This document shows positions 46,805 to 56,404 of a stretch of DNA of 64,000 bases, piece by piece. The notes below the pieces were generated by a model. It had not been told where the DNA came from. It searched no databases and worked only from the letters and a program-made list of their open reading frames with translations. Positions within the stretch are counted from its first letter, which is position 1, and each line of letters begins with the position of its first letter. The translations under genes were made by a program, and so were the position numbers. Origin of the DNA: Plantago major (Eukaryota; Streptophyta; Magnoliopsida; Lamiales; Plantaginaceae); assembly GCA_026545765.1 (NCBI GenBank), contig CM048840.1, forward strand, positions 17,116,765 through 17,180,764, given 5' to 3'.

Positions 46805-49205
46805 TTTTTTTTTTTTAAAAATAAACTGGTGTTATAAAAAGTTACGGAATAAACGAGTTACAAACCGGGTTCGAATGAGTAGAAATTACACGACTAAAAG
46901 AACTAGAAACATCATGTTCGACAAAAGAGACTAGCCAAAACGGGCAAATATCCCAAATATAGACCGGATTACAAGTAATTCCTGTCTTCAGATTATCTTC
47001 AAAGTTTGTGTGGAGCGTTCCACTTCCATATGTAGCCAAAGCATCTGCCGCCTGATTTTCTTCCCGGTAGAGATAAAGACGGCTTTTGTTTCATCAAAAC
47101 CATGTAACAAGTCCTCAATATCCTGCAGCAGTCCCTCCTGATAATAGGTGGGATCCTGAGTCCTGTTTATACAAGAGATAACATAAAGTGAGTCAGATTG
47201 TATAATAATTTTATTATAATTCAAACTACGGGCCATTTGGAGGCCAAGACGAATGACCAAAACTCCACTCCAGATGTTGTTATCAGTGATACCAATGTAA
47301 GCAGACGTGGCTCTTAGGAAGCACCCCAAGTGGTTCCGGAGGATACAACCAATACCTCTGTGTCCCGGGTTTCCTAAAGCCGAACCATATGTATTGATAT
47401 AGATAAAGGGGGGGGGGGGGTGTGGAGACCATTTGCAAAGAATCGTAGAATGCTTAGGTGAAGAAGAAAGAGAAGGATATTTTGCATACACATCTTTTTG
47501 TAAGTTGGAAAGACGAATATTGAATTTATAAACGTCAAATTGCTTATTACGGAAGAGAAAGTTGTTCCTTGTTGACCAAATAAGCCAGCAACAGTTGAGA
47601 AAAATGATTTGTTGAAGGCTATTAAATTTGACATGAAAAAGGATACTAGAGAAAGAGATTGGGACATCCCTGGGGAAGGAGGGAGGAGCGAACCGAGCAC
47701 GGATTCCTTGGAACACTGGGCAAAATAAGAGCAGGTGGTCCAGCGTTTCCTCTTCATTCTTGCAGAGTTGGCAACAAGGGGATGGAATTTGATTTTGACG
47801 AGCCAGACAAGCAGCTGTGGGAAGCCTGTCGTGGAGGCCTAACCAAGTAAAGAAACGTACCTTGGGAATGGTGCTTAAGGACCAGATCCGGATCCAAGGC
47901 CAATTAGGATTGAGATTTGTTTGGTTATTTAAATAATTGTACGCACTTTTTAAAGTAAAATCTCCTGACTTAGTGAATTTTCAAACAGGGGTATCTTCCT
48001 GGTTAGAGGCAGAAATAGGTTTTCCCAAAATAAACGGAACAAGATCATGGGGAACTAATTCGAGAAGTTTGTCAATATTCCAATTTTTATGATTATCTAT
48101 AAAGTCATAAACTAAGAGTTCCTGGGAGGGGGGATTGGGCAGGAAATCCGAGAGGGGAAAAGGGAAAAGCCACGGATCATTCCAAAAATTGATGTGCGTA
48201 CCAGATCCCAGATTCCAACTGAGACCTTTAAGGAGGTTATTTTTGCTTTTAATAAGGTTTTTCCAAAACCAGCTGTGGGAAGGGTTAGAGGAAGCTTCCC
48301 AAAGCTCATGATTGGGGAAGTACTTAGCCTTGTAAGTTTGAGACCACAGGCAATCGAGGTACATAAGAAGTTTCCAGGCAAGTTTAAGTTGATATGCTTC
48401 ACTAAGAACCCGAAGGTTTCTTATACCCAGGCCACCACTATTTTTAGGGGTACAAACAGTTTTCCAGTTAACTTTGGATCGAGTTCTACCATTTTTAACA
48501 GTGTTCCAGAGGAAATTTTTATTAAGTTGATCAATTCTGTCAATACAGGACATAGGTAATTTGGCCACCGACATACAGTAAGAAGGAATGGTATTGGTGA
48601 CAGATTGGATAAGAACAGCTTTGCCAGCATAAGAAAGGAAGTTGTTGTTCCAAATGTTGATGCGAGACATAACTCTGTCAATGATGTGATCAAAGTAGTC
48701 TCTTTTCTTTTGGCCAAGAATGAAGGGGATTCCCAAATACTTATCAAGATGTTTATTCATTTTAACCACAAGGTTGTTAATTATGTTTATTTTCAAAGCA
48801 GGAGGAGTATTAGGCGAGAAAAGAAATCTGGATTTTTCCCAACAGATATCTTGGCCCGCAGCTTCAGCATACATGCCGAGGCAATTAGATAAGGAATTAA
48901 TAGAGGAAGTGTGTGCCATGCAAAAGATCATACAATCGTCGACAAAACACAAGATTGGAATTTTGGGGCCAGACTGACTACTTTTGAGAGTAGTGAGCAA
49001 TTTATTGTTTTCCGCTTTGAGAAGGAGATGAATTAAGAGCTCTTGACAGAGAATGAATATGTAAGGCGATATAGGATCCCCTTGACGGATACCTCTAGTT
49101 GGGGACCAGGTGTTAGAAATAGAGTTATTGACTTTGACATGGAAAGAACAAGTTTTAATGAGAATGACTGCAAAATATGTTTTGATTTTTCAGAAGTGGC
49201 TATAA
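46805..49205 (-). mobile_element. 5'-truncated L1-type LINE with RNase H domain
   Basis: The T run at 46804-46818 is the poly(A) tail on the minus strand. Reading leftward from 49205: part of an RT domain (GIRQGDPISPYIF), catalytic FVDD (LCFVDDCMIF), the long RT C-terminus (KYLGIPFILGQKKRDYFDHI, FLSYAGKAVLIQSV, NSGGLGIRNLRVLSEAYQLK), a zf-RVT domain at about 47.75-47.95 kb and an RNase H-like domain (YINTYGSALGNPGHRGIGCI, IIIQSDSLYVISCI). The endonuclease and ORF1 are absent. The first RNase H aspartate (usual D-x-S/G-x) is replaced in NTYGS. Several frame breaks separate the parts. It belongs to a different lineage from the LINE at 41-46 kb, which lacks RNase H. Confidence 0.88.
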
Positions 49206-49595
49206 AAATTGAAACATTCTTCTAAACTACCTAGTTAATTATATTCTGGAATTATTCCTTCACCAAACAAAGAAACTGATAGTCCTTAAATTATTAACAC
49301 TCATAAGCTCATTTTAAAAGCAACATGCCACATATGTAGTGAATCCTAATACTTGGGTGTGTTGTACAGTGCAACATGTACTGCATAGGCAAACAACTCA
49401 AAAATATATTTGCAATTGCATGTTACATTTTCCATACATAGAAAATAACATAATATATTCCTCACAAGTCACAACAATTTCTTAATTTCTCTTATTTCTT
49501 CCTACTACTAAGCAATAATTTCTACTTACAAAGTAAATTAGTTAAAAAAATGTTTGTTTTTTACTAGTTGTATTCCATATCTATTCTTGAAGGAG

Positions 49596-49605
49596 TATAT
49601 ATATA
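49596..49605 (+). promoter_or_regulatory. TATA box of peptide gene A1
   Basis: TATATATATA lies 42 bases before the start codon. The homologous gene A2 has TATATATAA at about 54425, also about 50 bases before its ATG. The shared position supports a core promoter with a very short leader. Confidence 0.5.
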
Positions 49606-49647
49606 GCAGCGCAAAAACCCATAGTCTTGTAATTGCTTCAAAATAAA

Positions 49648-50179
49648 ATGTCAATCAATATATCGCTTCTTGTTCTGCTTCTTTTATTTCTTTCATCCAA
49701 TGCATCAGGCAATGCTCGAGTTTCTCGGATGGTCCTGAAAGAGCCAACCACCAATCACTTATTTTCCAAGGTAATTTGTTCAACAATAGTCTAATTTTTA
49801 CTTCTCAATATCACTAATTATAAGTTATTGATTTCGGATTGTGTCTGATTAATTGCAGGATATTGACAGTAAGTTAGATAGAAGCAGCATTCCAACGCAA
49901 CATGGTACGAAGAAATCTTCAGTTCCATATGAAGCAGTGACACGAGATGAGAGCTTTCTGGAATTCGAACAAGAGAACATTATAGATAACAATGTGGAAG
50001 TGGAACATACGCGCAGAAAGGACAGCGAGGTAATCAGAGTATCAAGTGCCTCCGTTTCTTGGAGATCATTGACTGGGCAGAAAAGAAGAGAGGTCGAGAA
50101 GCCAGAGTTCATCTCAGATTATGCACCAGTAAGAAGGCGCACTCCTGTTAATAACATTGGCTTCGACTGTTGTGATTAA
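49648..50179 (+). CDS. RGF: RGF/GLV/CLEL-type secreted peptide precursor (A1)
   Basis: Exons 49648-49770 and 49859-50179 give 147 aa. Residues 1-20 form a signal peptide (MSINISLLVLLLLFLSSNAS). A variable, charged middle part follows, then a conserved C-terminus. After KPEFIS comes DYAPVRRRTPVNN, thirteen residues with D-Y at 1-2, P at 10 and N at 13, as in root meristem growth factors (pattern D-Y-x6-P-P-x-H-N). In that family the Tyr is sulfated and the released peptide acts through RGFR receptors in root meristem maintenance and gravitropism. Here the usual His at 12 is Asn and position 9 is Thr. Extra residues GFDCCD follow the motif. The duplicate A2 at 54479 keeps the same structure. 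Confidence 0.75.
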
Positions 50180-50505
50180 GAGTATAGTTTATACATGCAC
50201 TATGCATTGTTTGTTGGCATTTGGCAAGGTTTATGAATTATGATGATTGAATTTTAGTTATTAATTTCTACAACAATCTCAATATGTACTTCATTTCCTT
50301 TTTTATGTGTTCTAAAATTAATGTGTAGTTCTATCGTTCAATTCACAATATTCCAATCATTGTCCACCATGTACAAGATCTTTTGAATGTGAGAAAGAAA
50401 ACTACACAAAAACTCAGTTTAAATTGAGAAAATTCAATTTAGATGTACAACCAAACACTCCGAAACTAATCCAATTCTTCTTTTTTCTGGCTGGGAATGA
50501 GATAG

Positions 50506-50576
50506 GCGCATCTGGTGTAGTGGTATCATAGTACCCTCACACGGTACTTACCATGTTTCAATGCTCATAATTTTAA
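50506..50576 (+). pseudogene. Decayed tRNA-Gly copy
   Basis: The first 45 bases match the tRNA-Gly genes at 37137 and 46426 (GCGCATCTGGTGTAGTGG...). The anticodon loop reads CTCACAC instead of CTCCCAC, and the T arm and 3' acceptor strand are lost (CCATGTTTCAATGCTCAT). It cannot fold into a full cloverleaf. Confidence 0.85.
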
Positions 50577-50579
50577 GGT

Positions 50580-51364
50580 ATTTGTCATGTATTTGTGTTT
50601 AGGTTGAGAGTTGAATCTAGTTATTTCAAGCTTGAACTAGATTGTCTGAGTTTGTTAGATCATCCAACAGTTGCATCTCTCCCTCTGCCATGTCAACATT
50701 TCACTCACTTCAATCCTCTACTAACAGTTGAGTTCGAATCCATTTTCTTTCCTCATTTCTTTAAAACATACTTTTCATTTTCTTTTCTCATCTCCTTTCA
50801 AACTTTATTTTTCATTTCATTTTAATGTTGATTATTAATCAACATCACATTAATTTTAACAAATTACATTACTTGAAAATAATAATTACATTACTCTTAA
50901 GTGCAACTTCGTAATAACGGTGGATAATGCTCATCTAGTTTACATACGCTTTACGTTTTCCATTGTAGCAAATGTGATTTTAATTACAATTTTAGCAAGT
51001 GTAATTTTAATTTCAAATAAAATAAGAAGAGATCAAAATAAAAAAGGGACAAAATAAAATAAAAGGCAAAGAAATAAAAAAAAACTCAAAATATAAAGCA
51101 AACATGGAGCTGGAAGTGGAACTCGATTGGGGGGGGGGGGCGAGAATTACATATTTACATATTTACATATTTTTCCATGATTGTAGTTGAGAATTACTAG
51201 ATAAAATAAGTAAAATGAAAACATGTCAGTTTTGCGATAGACGGTCTTTCGGAGAGACCAGGTCAAACATCAAATATTTAGCCACAAAAATCACATGTTA
51301 AAAATGCAATTAATGCAATTATAATGTATGTTTATTACACAAATGATGTTTGAAGTTAAACATA
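50580..51364. other. Intergenic DNA, nothing recognised
   Basis: AT-rich, with a G run at about 51130-51140 and a fragment AGACGGTCTTTCGGAGAGACC at about 51239, similar to the Mutator-like ends at 23.8 kb. Confidence 0.45.
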
Positions 51365-52018
51365 TGATGTTTACAGATATGAAGGAAAGCGACGGATCCT
51401 TACAGCGTGTTGAGACGTCAAAACCCTCGAGACGTGGCCTGATCGATTGGGCTCCACTCACAAGGCTTTACCTAAACAAACTACAATGACAAGCTCTACA
51501 AAGTACCACTTCTAAGGGTTATCTCCTCGAAGGTAATGTACTCAAGGGGTCCATGTCATTTACGTTTAGGGCGCCTTATTTACCTTAGATGGAATGGGCT
51601 TCACTATCCCTCGTGGCGCTGAGCTCGAGGGAGGACAAATGACCTTGAAGACGCCCACCCCCGACCATCAGGGGACAAACCGACAAGATTCCTGACAATG
51701 CAGGATCTTGTCGGTCTCCTTGAATTTTCCTATAAATACCTCAGTCCAGATTCATTTATGAGGTACGCATTAAATACCCACCTACTTATATTCGAGCTCC
51801 TCTGAGGCACTCTCGCCTCGACAACTACGTTGATTCATAACTTGATCGGCTTGACTAAAACAAGCTGGTGAAAGGGTCTAATTAACACCTCTCCCCTCCT
51901 TCCTCGCGGGCACTTTAAGAAAATCCCTTGGTAGACTATCGAGGAGAAGAATAGTGACGTTGTCCAAACACAAATATACGTACTAGGTTTAGTACTTAGC
52001 TGGATTTTAACATCATCA
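51365..52018 (+). mobile_element. LTR-like fossil (probable solo LTR), copy 1
   Basis: Homologous to 61820-62367. Both have GAGACGTGGC, a GATCTTGTC block, a TATA box (CTATAAATAC at about 51730), TATGAGGTACG and CTTATATTC.AGCTC, and end in TTTTAACATCATCA or TTTTAGCATCATCA. The composition, TATA position and absence of coding sequence fit the LTR of a retrotransposon. No internal region is present. The family is undetermined and the ends are approximate. The two copies are clearly diverged, so the insertions are old. Confidence 0.55.
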
Positions 52019-52133
52019 TTTACAGTTAAATATGTGATGTGGATTTAGTCTCAAATACGTTATCACAATAAATTGTATAAAATATACTACTACTATATGA
52101 CGAACTTAAAAGAATTGTGATGTGGATTTATGC

Positions 52134-52523
52134 CATGTGTTGTTTTATTTTTTTTAAAATTTTTTTTATTGTCCAATTTTAAACGCGAATAACTTGAAAA
52201 ATAAAAATGCAAAAAATAAATAAAAATCACCAACGGCTTTGTATTTTCGAGATCTACAAATAGAGACCACTCTTGACTATGTTTGGATCATCCCATCTCA
52301 AACTCATTTTTCTCTCTTAATTAAATTTAAAATTGTAAAACGACTAAAAAAATGCAATTTTATTAATTTCAACTTCTAAACACTCTTATAATATGTTTTA
52401 AAAAAATTAAAAAAATTTTTTTTTTGGAATTTCGTGACGCGTCACCCAATGCAGTAAAATCTCGTCACGGATCCCGTCACCAGCCGGTGACGCGTCACAG
52501 AGCCGTCACCCAATGCGGGTAGT
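52134..52523. mobile_element. Second copy of the Harbinger-like MITE, left end lost
   Basis: Closely similar to 23262-23644 (TAAACGCGAATAACT, ATCACCAACGGC, GACTATGTTTGG, GTCACGGATCCCGTCACCAG, CAATGCGGGTAGT). The GC-rich left end of the 23.1-kb copy is missing. Confidence 0.8.
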
Positions 52524-52857
52524 AGAGCCGAGCCACTTGTAATATTTCACTCATAAGTACTCAATTTTTCCCCTTCTCTGTTATCTCTCGAAGGCTTTAT
52601 ATCTCTTAGTTAGTATGCCAATGATTAGAGATGATTAGAGTTTGTAGCCAGTTGTTTATCTAAGGACTTATGCATCCATATAATGCTATCAAAAGTCGCC
52701 TAATCAAGTACTTGTGGGTAGGTAAAATAATGAAATCCAGTGCATTAAAAATTAAAAAACCTTTGTTTTGGCTAGTTGTGAGTTCGTCCTTGGTACATAT
52801 AAAGTGAAAAACGTACAGGATTTTCCTATAATCGATCGCCTCAATTAAATTCAATAA

Positions 52858-53732
52858 ATGTCGATAAGCATATCATTTCCCATCGTGCTGCTTCTGTGTC
52901 TTTGTTGTCATGTTTGCAGTGCTTCTTGGATGGTTAATGAACCAGTAGCAGAACAAATGCATGATCACTTGCTTCTTGTATGGTTTGCTCTACTCAGATC
53001 TAATAAACTGTCTCTCTTTTCATGTACTAATAATGTTAATGAAGAATCCCGACGGTCATTTTTTAAGTTAAAAGGGTGCGGACCAATATTCTTAAGTAAA
53101 CAAAACCAATATTTTTACCATATCCGTAAACAATTTATGTTTTGACACTGAATATTATTTTATAACATCAGCTATTTCAAATGTGAATAGCAATGTTTTA
53201 ACATAAAACATTAATTGGTAATCTACTTCATTATTTAACAAAAACACTTATTTACATGTATTTATAACACTTATATTCTTAGTAAAACATTAGTATAATG
53301 TTCTAGTTATAAATATAATGTTCATCGATATCTTTCAGTTCCTTTATAAAGAAGGTACATTAGAAGACTCACTCTATCTCAATTACGTTTGTTTGGTTAC
53401 AGAGAATTGAGAAGTTGAATGTATATAGAGTTCCAAAACAATCTGGCGAGAAATCTTCAGTTCCTTCTAAAGGAGCAAAGACTGACAGCAAATTCAAGAA
53501 CAAGAATGGTGAGTTTCATGAGCCCAGAAAACATATGCACCCGAATGACAATCAGGTGAAAGTTTCCAGCGACGTCTCATTGACTAAATCACCAACATCC
53601 GGTTCCTTGAGATCACATCGCAGGAAAAGTGGAGAGATTAACGATCCAGTGTTTACGGCTGATTACCCAGAAAGAAGACGCCGCCAGGCTTCCACTCATG
53701 GGTATATAATTTGCAACGAGCATACCGTTTGA
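52858..53732 (+). CDS. RGF/GLV-like peptide precursor with diverged motif (B1)
   Basis: Exons read as 52858-52977 and 53403-53732, giving 149 aa. A signal peptide at 1-22 (MSISISFPIVLLLCLCCHVC) and a basic, Ser/Lys-rich middle part have the same architecture as the A genes. The C-terminal region has VFTADY followed by PERRRRQASTHG, so Asp-Tyr is kept but the Pro-Pro and terminal Asn are not. It may be a diverged peptide with a new specificity or a gene losing function. The donor at 52978 (CTT|GTATGG) is inferred from phase. The exon 2 start RIEKLNVYRVPKQS is repeated in the remnant at 56018. Confidence 0.55.
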
Positions 53733-53929
53733 TGTGTGAACGTGTATGTGTGTGTTTTATGTACAGGGAAACTTGTTTTTCCCCTAAGAATTTGAAGTAA
53801 GACAGTCAAATAATGCTCGGTTGGAAAATCATGCATTCGATATGATAATATTCAGAATTCAGTTTTTGAACCGATAATTCAGAATTCAGGACAACGAATA
53901 AAATTTAACACAAAACCAACATTTCCAGG

Positions 53930-54285
53930 AGAACAAAAATTTACCAAGAATCTGATCAGAAGGGCTAATGTACATTGATGGCAAACTCTTAACGAAGAAT
54001 AACAAACACTGAAGCACACTAACAAAGATTGTGGAGGAAATGATACAATATTACAAATTTACAATGTGCTCGTTCCAGCCAGCAAACTTCATGTTCGGAA
54101 TTTTGATGAAGTATATATCCAAGATGCCGAGTTCAGGAACAAACAGAACCATGGTTAGGGAGACACTTCCCCTTGACTTTTCCCACCGAAAAGAAACACC
54201 AAGTTTCGGACGGAACAGATGAAGTAATATACATATCACCTAGCTAGCCACCTAGCCTAAATGTTTTACCAATATAATTATTGCT
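53930..54285 (-). pseudogene. Fragment of VAP27: last exon, 3' flank and piece of last intron
   Basis: Matches 56210-56515 of the complete minus-strand VAP27, including SVSLTMVLFVPELGI where the parent has GVSLIMVLFVLVLGI. The 3' flank also matches (CAAACTC.GAA.AAAGAATAA). The left end of the fragment (AAATGTTTTACCAATA at about 54259) matches the intron at about 56800. The exon has lost its splice context and its anchor sequence. It marks the junction of the tandem duplication. Confidence 0.85.
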
Positions 54286-54478
54286 TGCTAAAAATTGAAA
54301 TATTCTTCTAAATGTAATGCATGTTAAAAGTCAATTGTTGAGGAATTATTCCTCCACTTCACTAGAAATTAAATTAGTGCAAAAATGTTTGTTTTTGACT
54401 AGTTGCCTCTATATTTTTCATGTGTATATATAACCCAACCCATGTACGTATTATCTTGTAAATGTAGTACTTGATATC

Positions 54479-55015
54479 ATGTCGATGAATAAATACAAGT
54501 TTCTTGTTCTGCTTCTTTTGTTTCTTTCATTCAATGCAGGCAATGCTCGAGTTTCTCGGGTCGTCCTGAAAAAGCCAACCATCAATCACTCATTTCCCAT
54601 GGTTTGTTCAACATTAACACTTAATAGTGTTAATTAGTTTTACTTTATTTAAATCACTTACAAGTTTGTGCAGGATTTAATAAGAATTGTGTCTGATCGA
54701 TTGCAGAAAATTGACAGTAAGTTAGATGGAAACAGCAATATTCCAATGCAACGTGTTACGAAGAAATATTCAGTTCCAAATGAAGTAGCAGCAGCACAAA
54801 ATGAGAGCTTACTGGAATTCGAAAAAGAGAACGTTGCAGATAGCAATGTGGAACAGATGCGAAGCAAGGACGACAGTGAGTCAATCAAAGTATCAAGTGC
54901 CTCCGTTTCTTGGATATTGATGCACCAGAAAAGCAGAGAGTTCGAGAAGCCAGTGTTCATCTCGGATTATCGAGGACCAAGAACGCGCCCTCCTGTTAAT
55001 AACATTGGCTCTTGA
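54479..55015 (+). CDS. RGF: RGF/GLV/CLEL-type secreted peptide precursor (A2)
   Basis: Exons 54479-54601 and 54707-55015 give 143 aa. The signal peptide (MSMNKYKFLVLLLLFLSFNA) is followed by a charged pro-region that aligns with A1 (ARVSR.VLK, KIDSKLDG, SASVSW). The C-terminus is FISDYRGPRTRPPVNNIGS. The 13-residue core DYRGPRTRPPVNN has the Pro-Pro of the canonical family motif and Asn in place of the penultimate His. An alternative acceptor at 54673 would add 11 residues in frame. The acidic residue before Tyr fits tyrosine sulfation. This copy is closer to the family consensus than A1. Confidence 0.78.
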
Positions 55016-55339
55016 ATTGGTTATACACTGTTCGCATTTGGCAAGGTGTACATACTGATGGTGGAATTATAAGAAAATTTGTGCAACAATCTTAATATGG
55101 AGTGTGTTCTGGATCTTTTGAATTATAATCCTGAAAAAGACCTTCAGAATATAAGTTTTTATCATGCCGAATTCAAAAGGCAATGTTCCTGCCATGGATA
55201 TCCATACCTGAATTGCATGAAACGAACTTCAAATTATGAAAGTGCAGTTTTTTTCTTCTTCTTAGAATATCGATATTATGTACAATGATGAATTCAAGAA
55301 ATCAATTAGTATTACAAAACTAGCATGTACTAGCTAGGA
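55016..55339. other. 3' flank of peptide gene A2
   Basis: Contains CATTTGGCAAGGTGTA, also found after A1 (about 50218). No further gene. Confidence 0.5.
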
Positions 55340-55445
55340 CAGAATGTGTACTAGACGGGAAATTTAACTCGAAACTTCTATCTTCTGATCAGGTCATGAT
55401 TCATACCACATCCCGACCAGTTGAGCTAAGCTTCATCGTTATAAA
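55340..55445 (-). mobile_element. tRNA-like or SINE relic
   Basis: On the minus strand, TTAGCTCAACTGGTCGGG resembles an RNA polymerase III box A. AGTTTCGAGTTAAATTTCC, about 50 nt further on, resembles a weak box B. No A tail or target duplication could be fixed. Confidence 0.35.
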
Positions 55446-55950
55446 AGTGAGTTAATTAATCATAAGTTAAAGCTTAATAAGTACTATCTTCTTCCGCTGA
55501 ACTTGCACGCAGAGCCATTCAATTTATTAAAATATTCATAAGTTAAATTTAAAACAAGATCAATTAATTTATATGCAGTTTTCGTTATTACACAAAACCA
55601 TCATGTTTTTAATAAAACCAAGCGCTATCTTATTAGTGAATATCCGTGATTTAACAAAATACATCAAGTTATTTTTAACAAAAATTAATGCATGTGCTAA
55701 TTAATGTTTTTCCCATATTATTAATTTCTAGCTATTTTATACTCTTGACTTGCTCATGGCCAATGACAATATGTGAATGATTAGCGAATTGAATCATGGC
55801 CAGTTGTTTATGTAAGGACTATCAAAAAGTTGCCCAAGTACTTGTAAAAAAACTATAAAGCATAACCATTATATTAAGCAACTCAGTTCCATCTGATAAA
55901 TTCAGCAAATTAAATTCAACTCAGTTTCATATAGCAGTAATAATTAAGAA

Positions 55951-56095
55951 ATGTCTCTAGCAGCTTGTTTCTTCTTCTTTCCAATTGATTTCTCCATTGT
56001 AATGTTGTTTGGTTACAGAGAATTGAAAGGTTGAATGCATATAGAGTTCCAAACCAATCTGACCACCACCCAACTTCGTCATCTCAGGTTATTCT
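55951..56095 (+). pseudogene. Remnant of peptide gene B (B2)
   Basis: TTACAG followed by AGAATTGAAAGGTTGAATGC and ATATAGAGTTCCAAA.CAATCTG matches the start of exon 2 of B1 at 53403. An upstream ATG (55951) opens a short hydrophobic stretch, MSLAACFFFFPIDFS, like a damaged signal peptide. The C-terminal peptide region is gone. Confidence 0.75.
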
Positions 56096-56404
56096 TTTTT
56101 TAAATTATTAAAATAAATACTAAAAATATGTAGATTTGACTGGACTACAAAATGTGGGAAAGAACAAAACCATTAGGATCCAATTCCAGGAGAACCAATA
56201 ATTCAGAACTCGGTAAGACGAATTAAATTTAATTCAATACCAACATTCCCAAGAGAACAAAAATGTTACAAGAATCTCAAAAGGATACAGGAAACAAATA
56301 TAGTCATGTACATTGATGACAAACTCTGAACAAAGAATAAATAAGCACACTACCAGAGATATTTGGTGGAAATTATGCTATGTGCTTGTTCCGGCATGCA
56401 AACT

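Larger units (their letters stand above)
49205..54285 (+). repeat. Left unit of a tandem duplication: peptide gene A, peptide gene B, VAP27 3' end
   Basis: The same order of sequences recurs in 54286-56830. Both units begin with AAAATTGAA, ATTCTTCTAAA and GGAATTATTCC. They continue through gene A, its 3' flank (CATTTGGCAAGGT), the leader of gene B (CCAGTTGTTTAT...AAGGACT), gene B and then VAP27 3' sequence. This unit is longer because a tRNA-like sequence, an LTR-like fossil and a MITE lie between A and B. Confidence 0.8.

Noticed and set aside
46789-49214. AAAATTGAA on both sides of the minus-strand LINE as its target duplication
   Set aside because: On the left it is part of the MITE's own inverted end and is not next to the T run, so the match is probably chance.
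50506-50576. Functional tRNA with anticodon CAC (Val)
   Set aside because: The anticodon loop change alone would allow it, but the T arm and acceptor 3' strand are destroyed.
54031-54222. Separate small membrane protein gene on either strand
   Set aside because: The region is a copied last exon of VAP27 with its 3' flank; open frames there are remnants.
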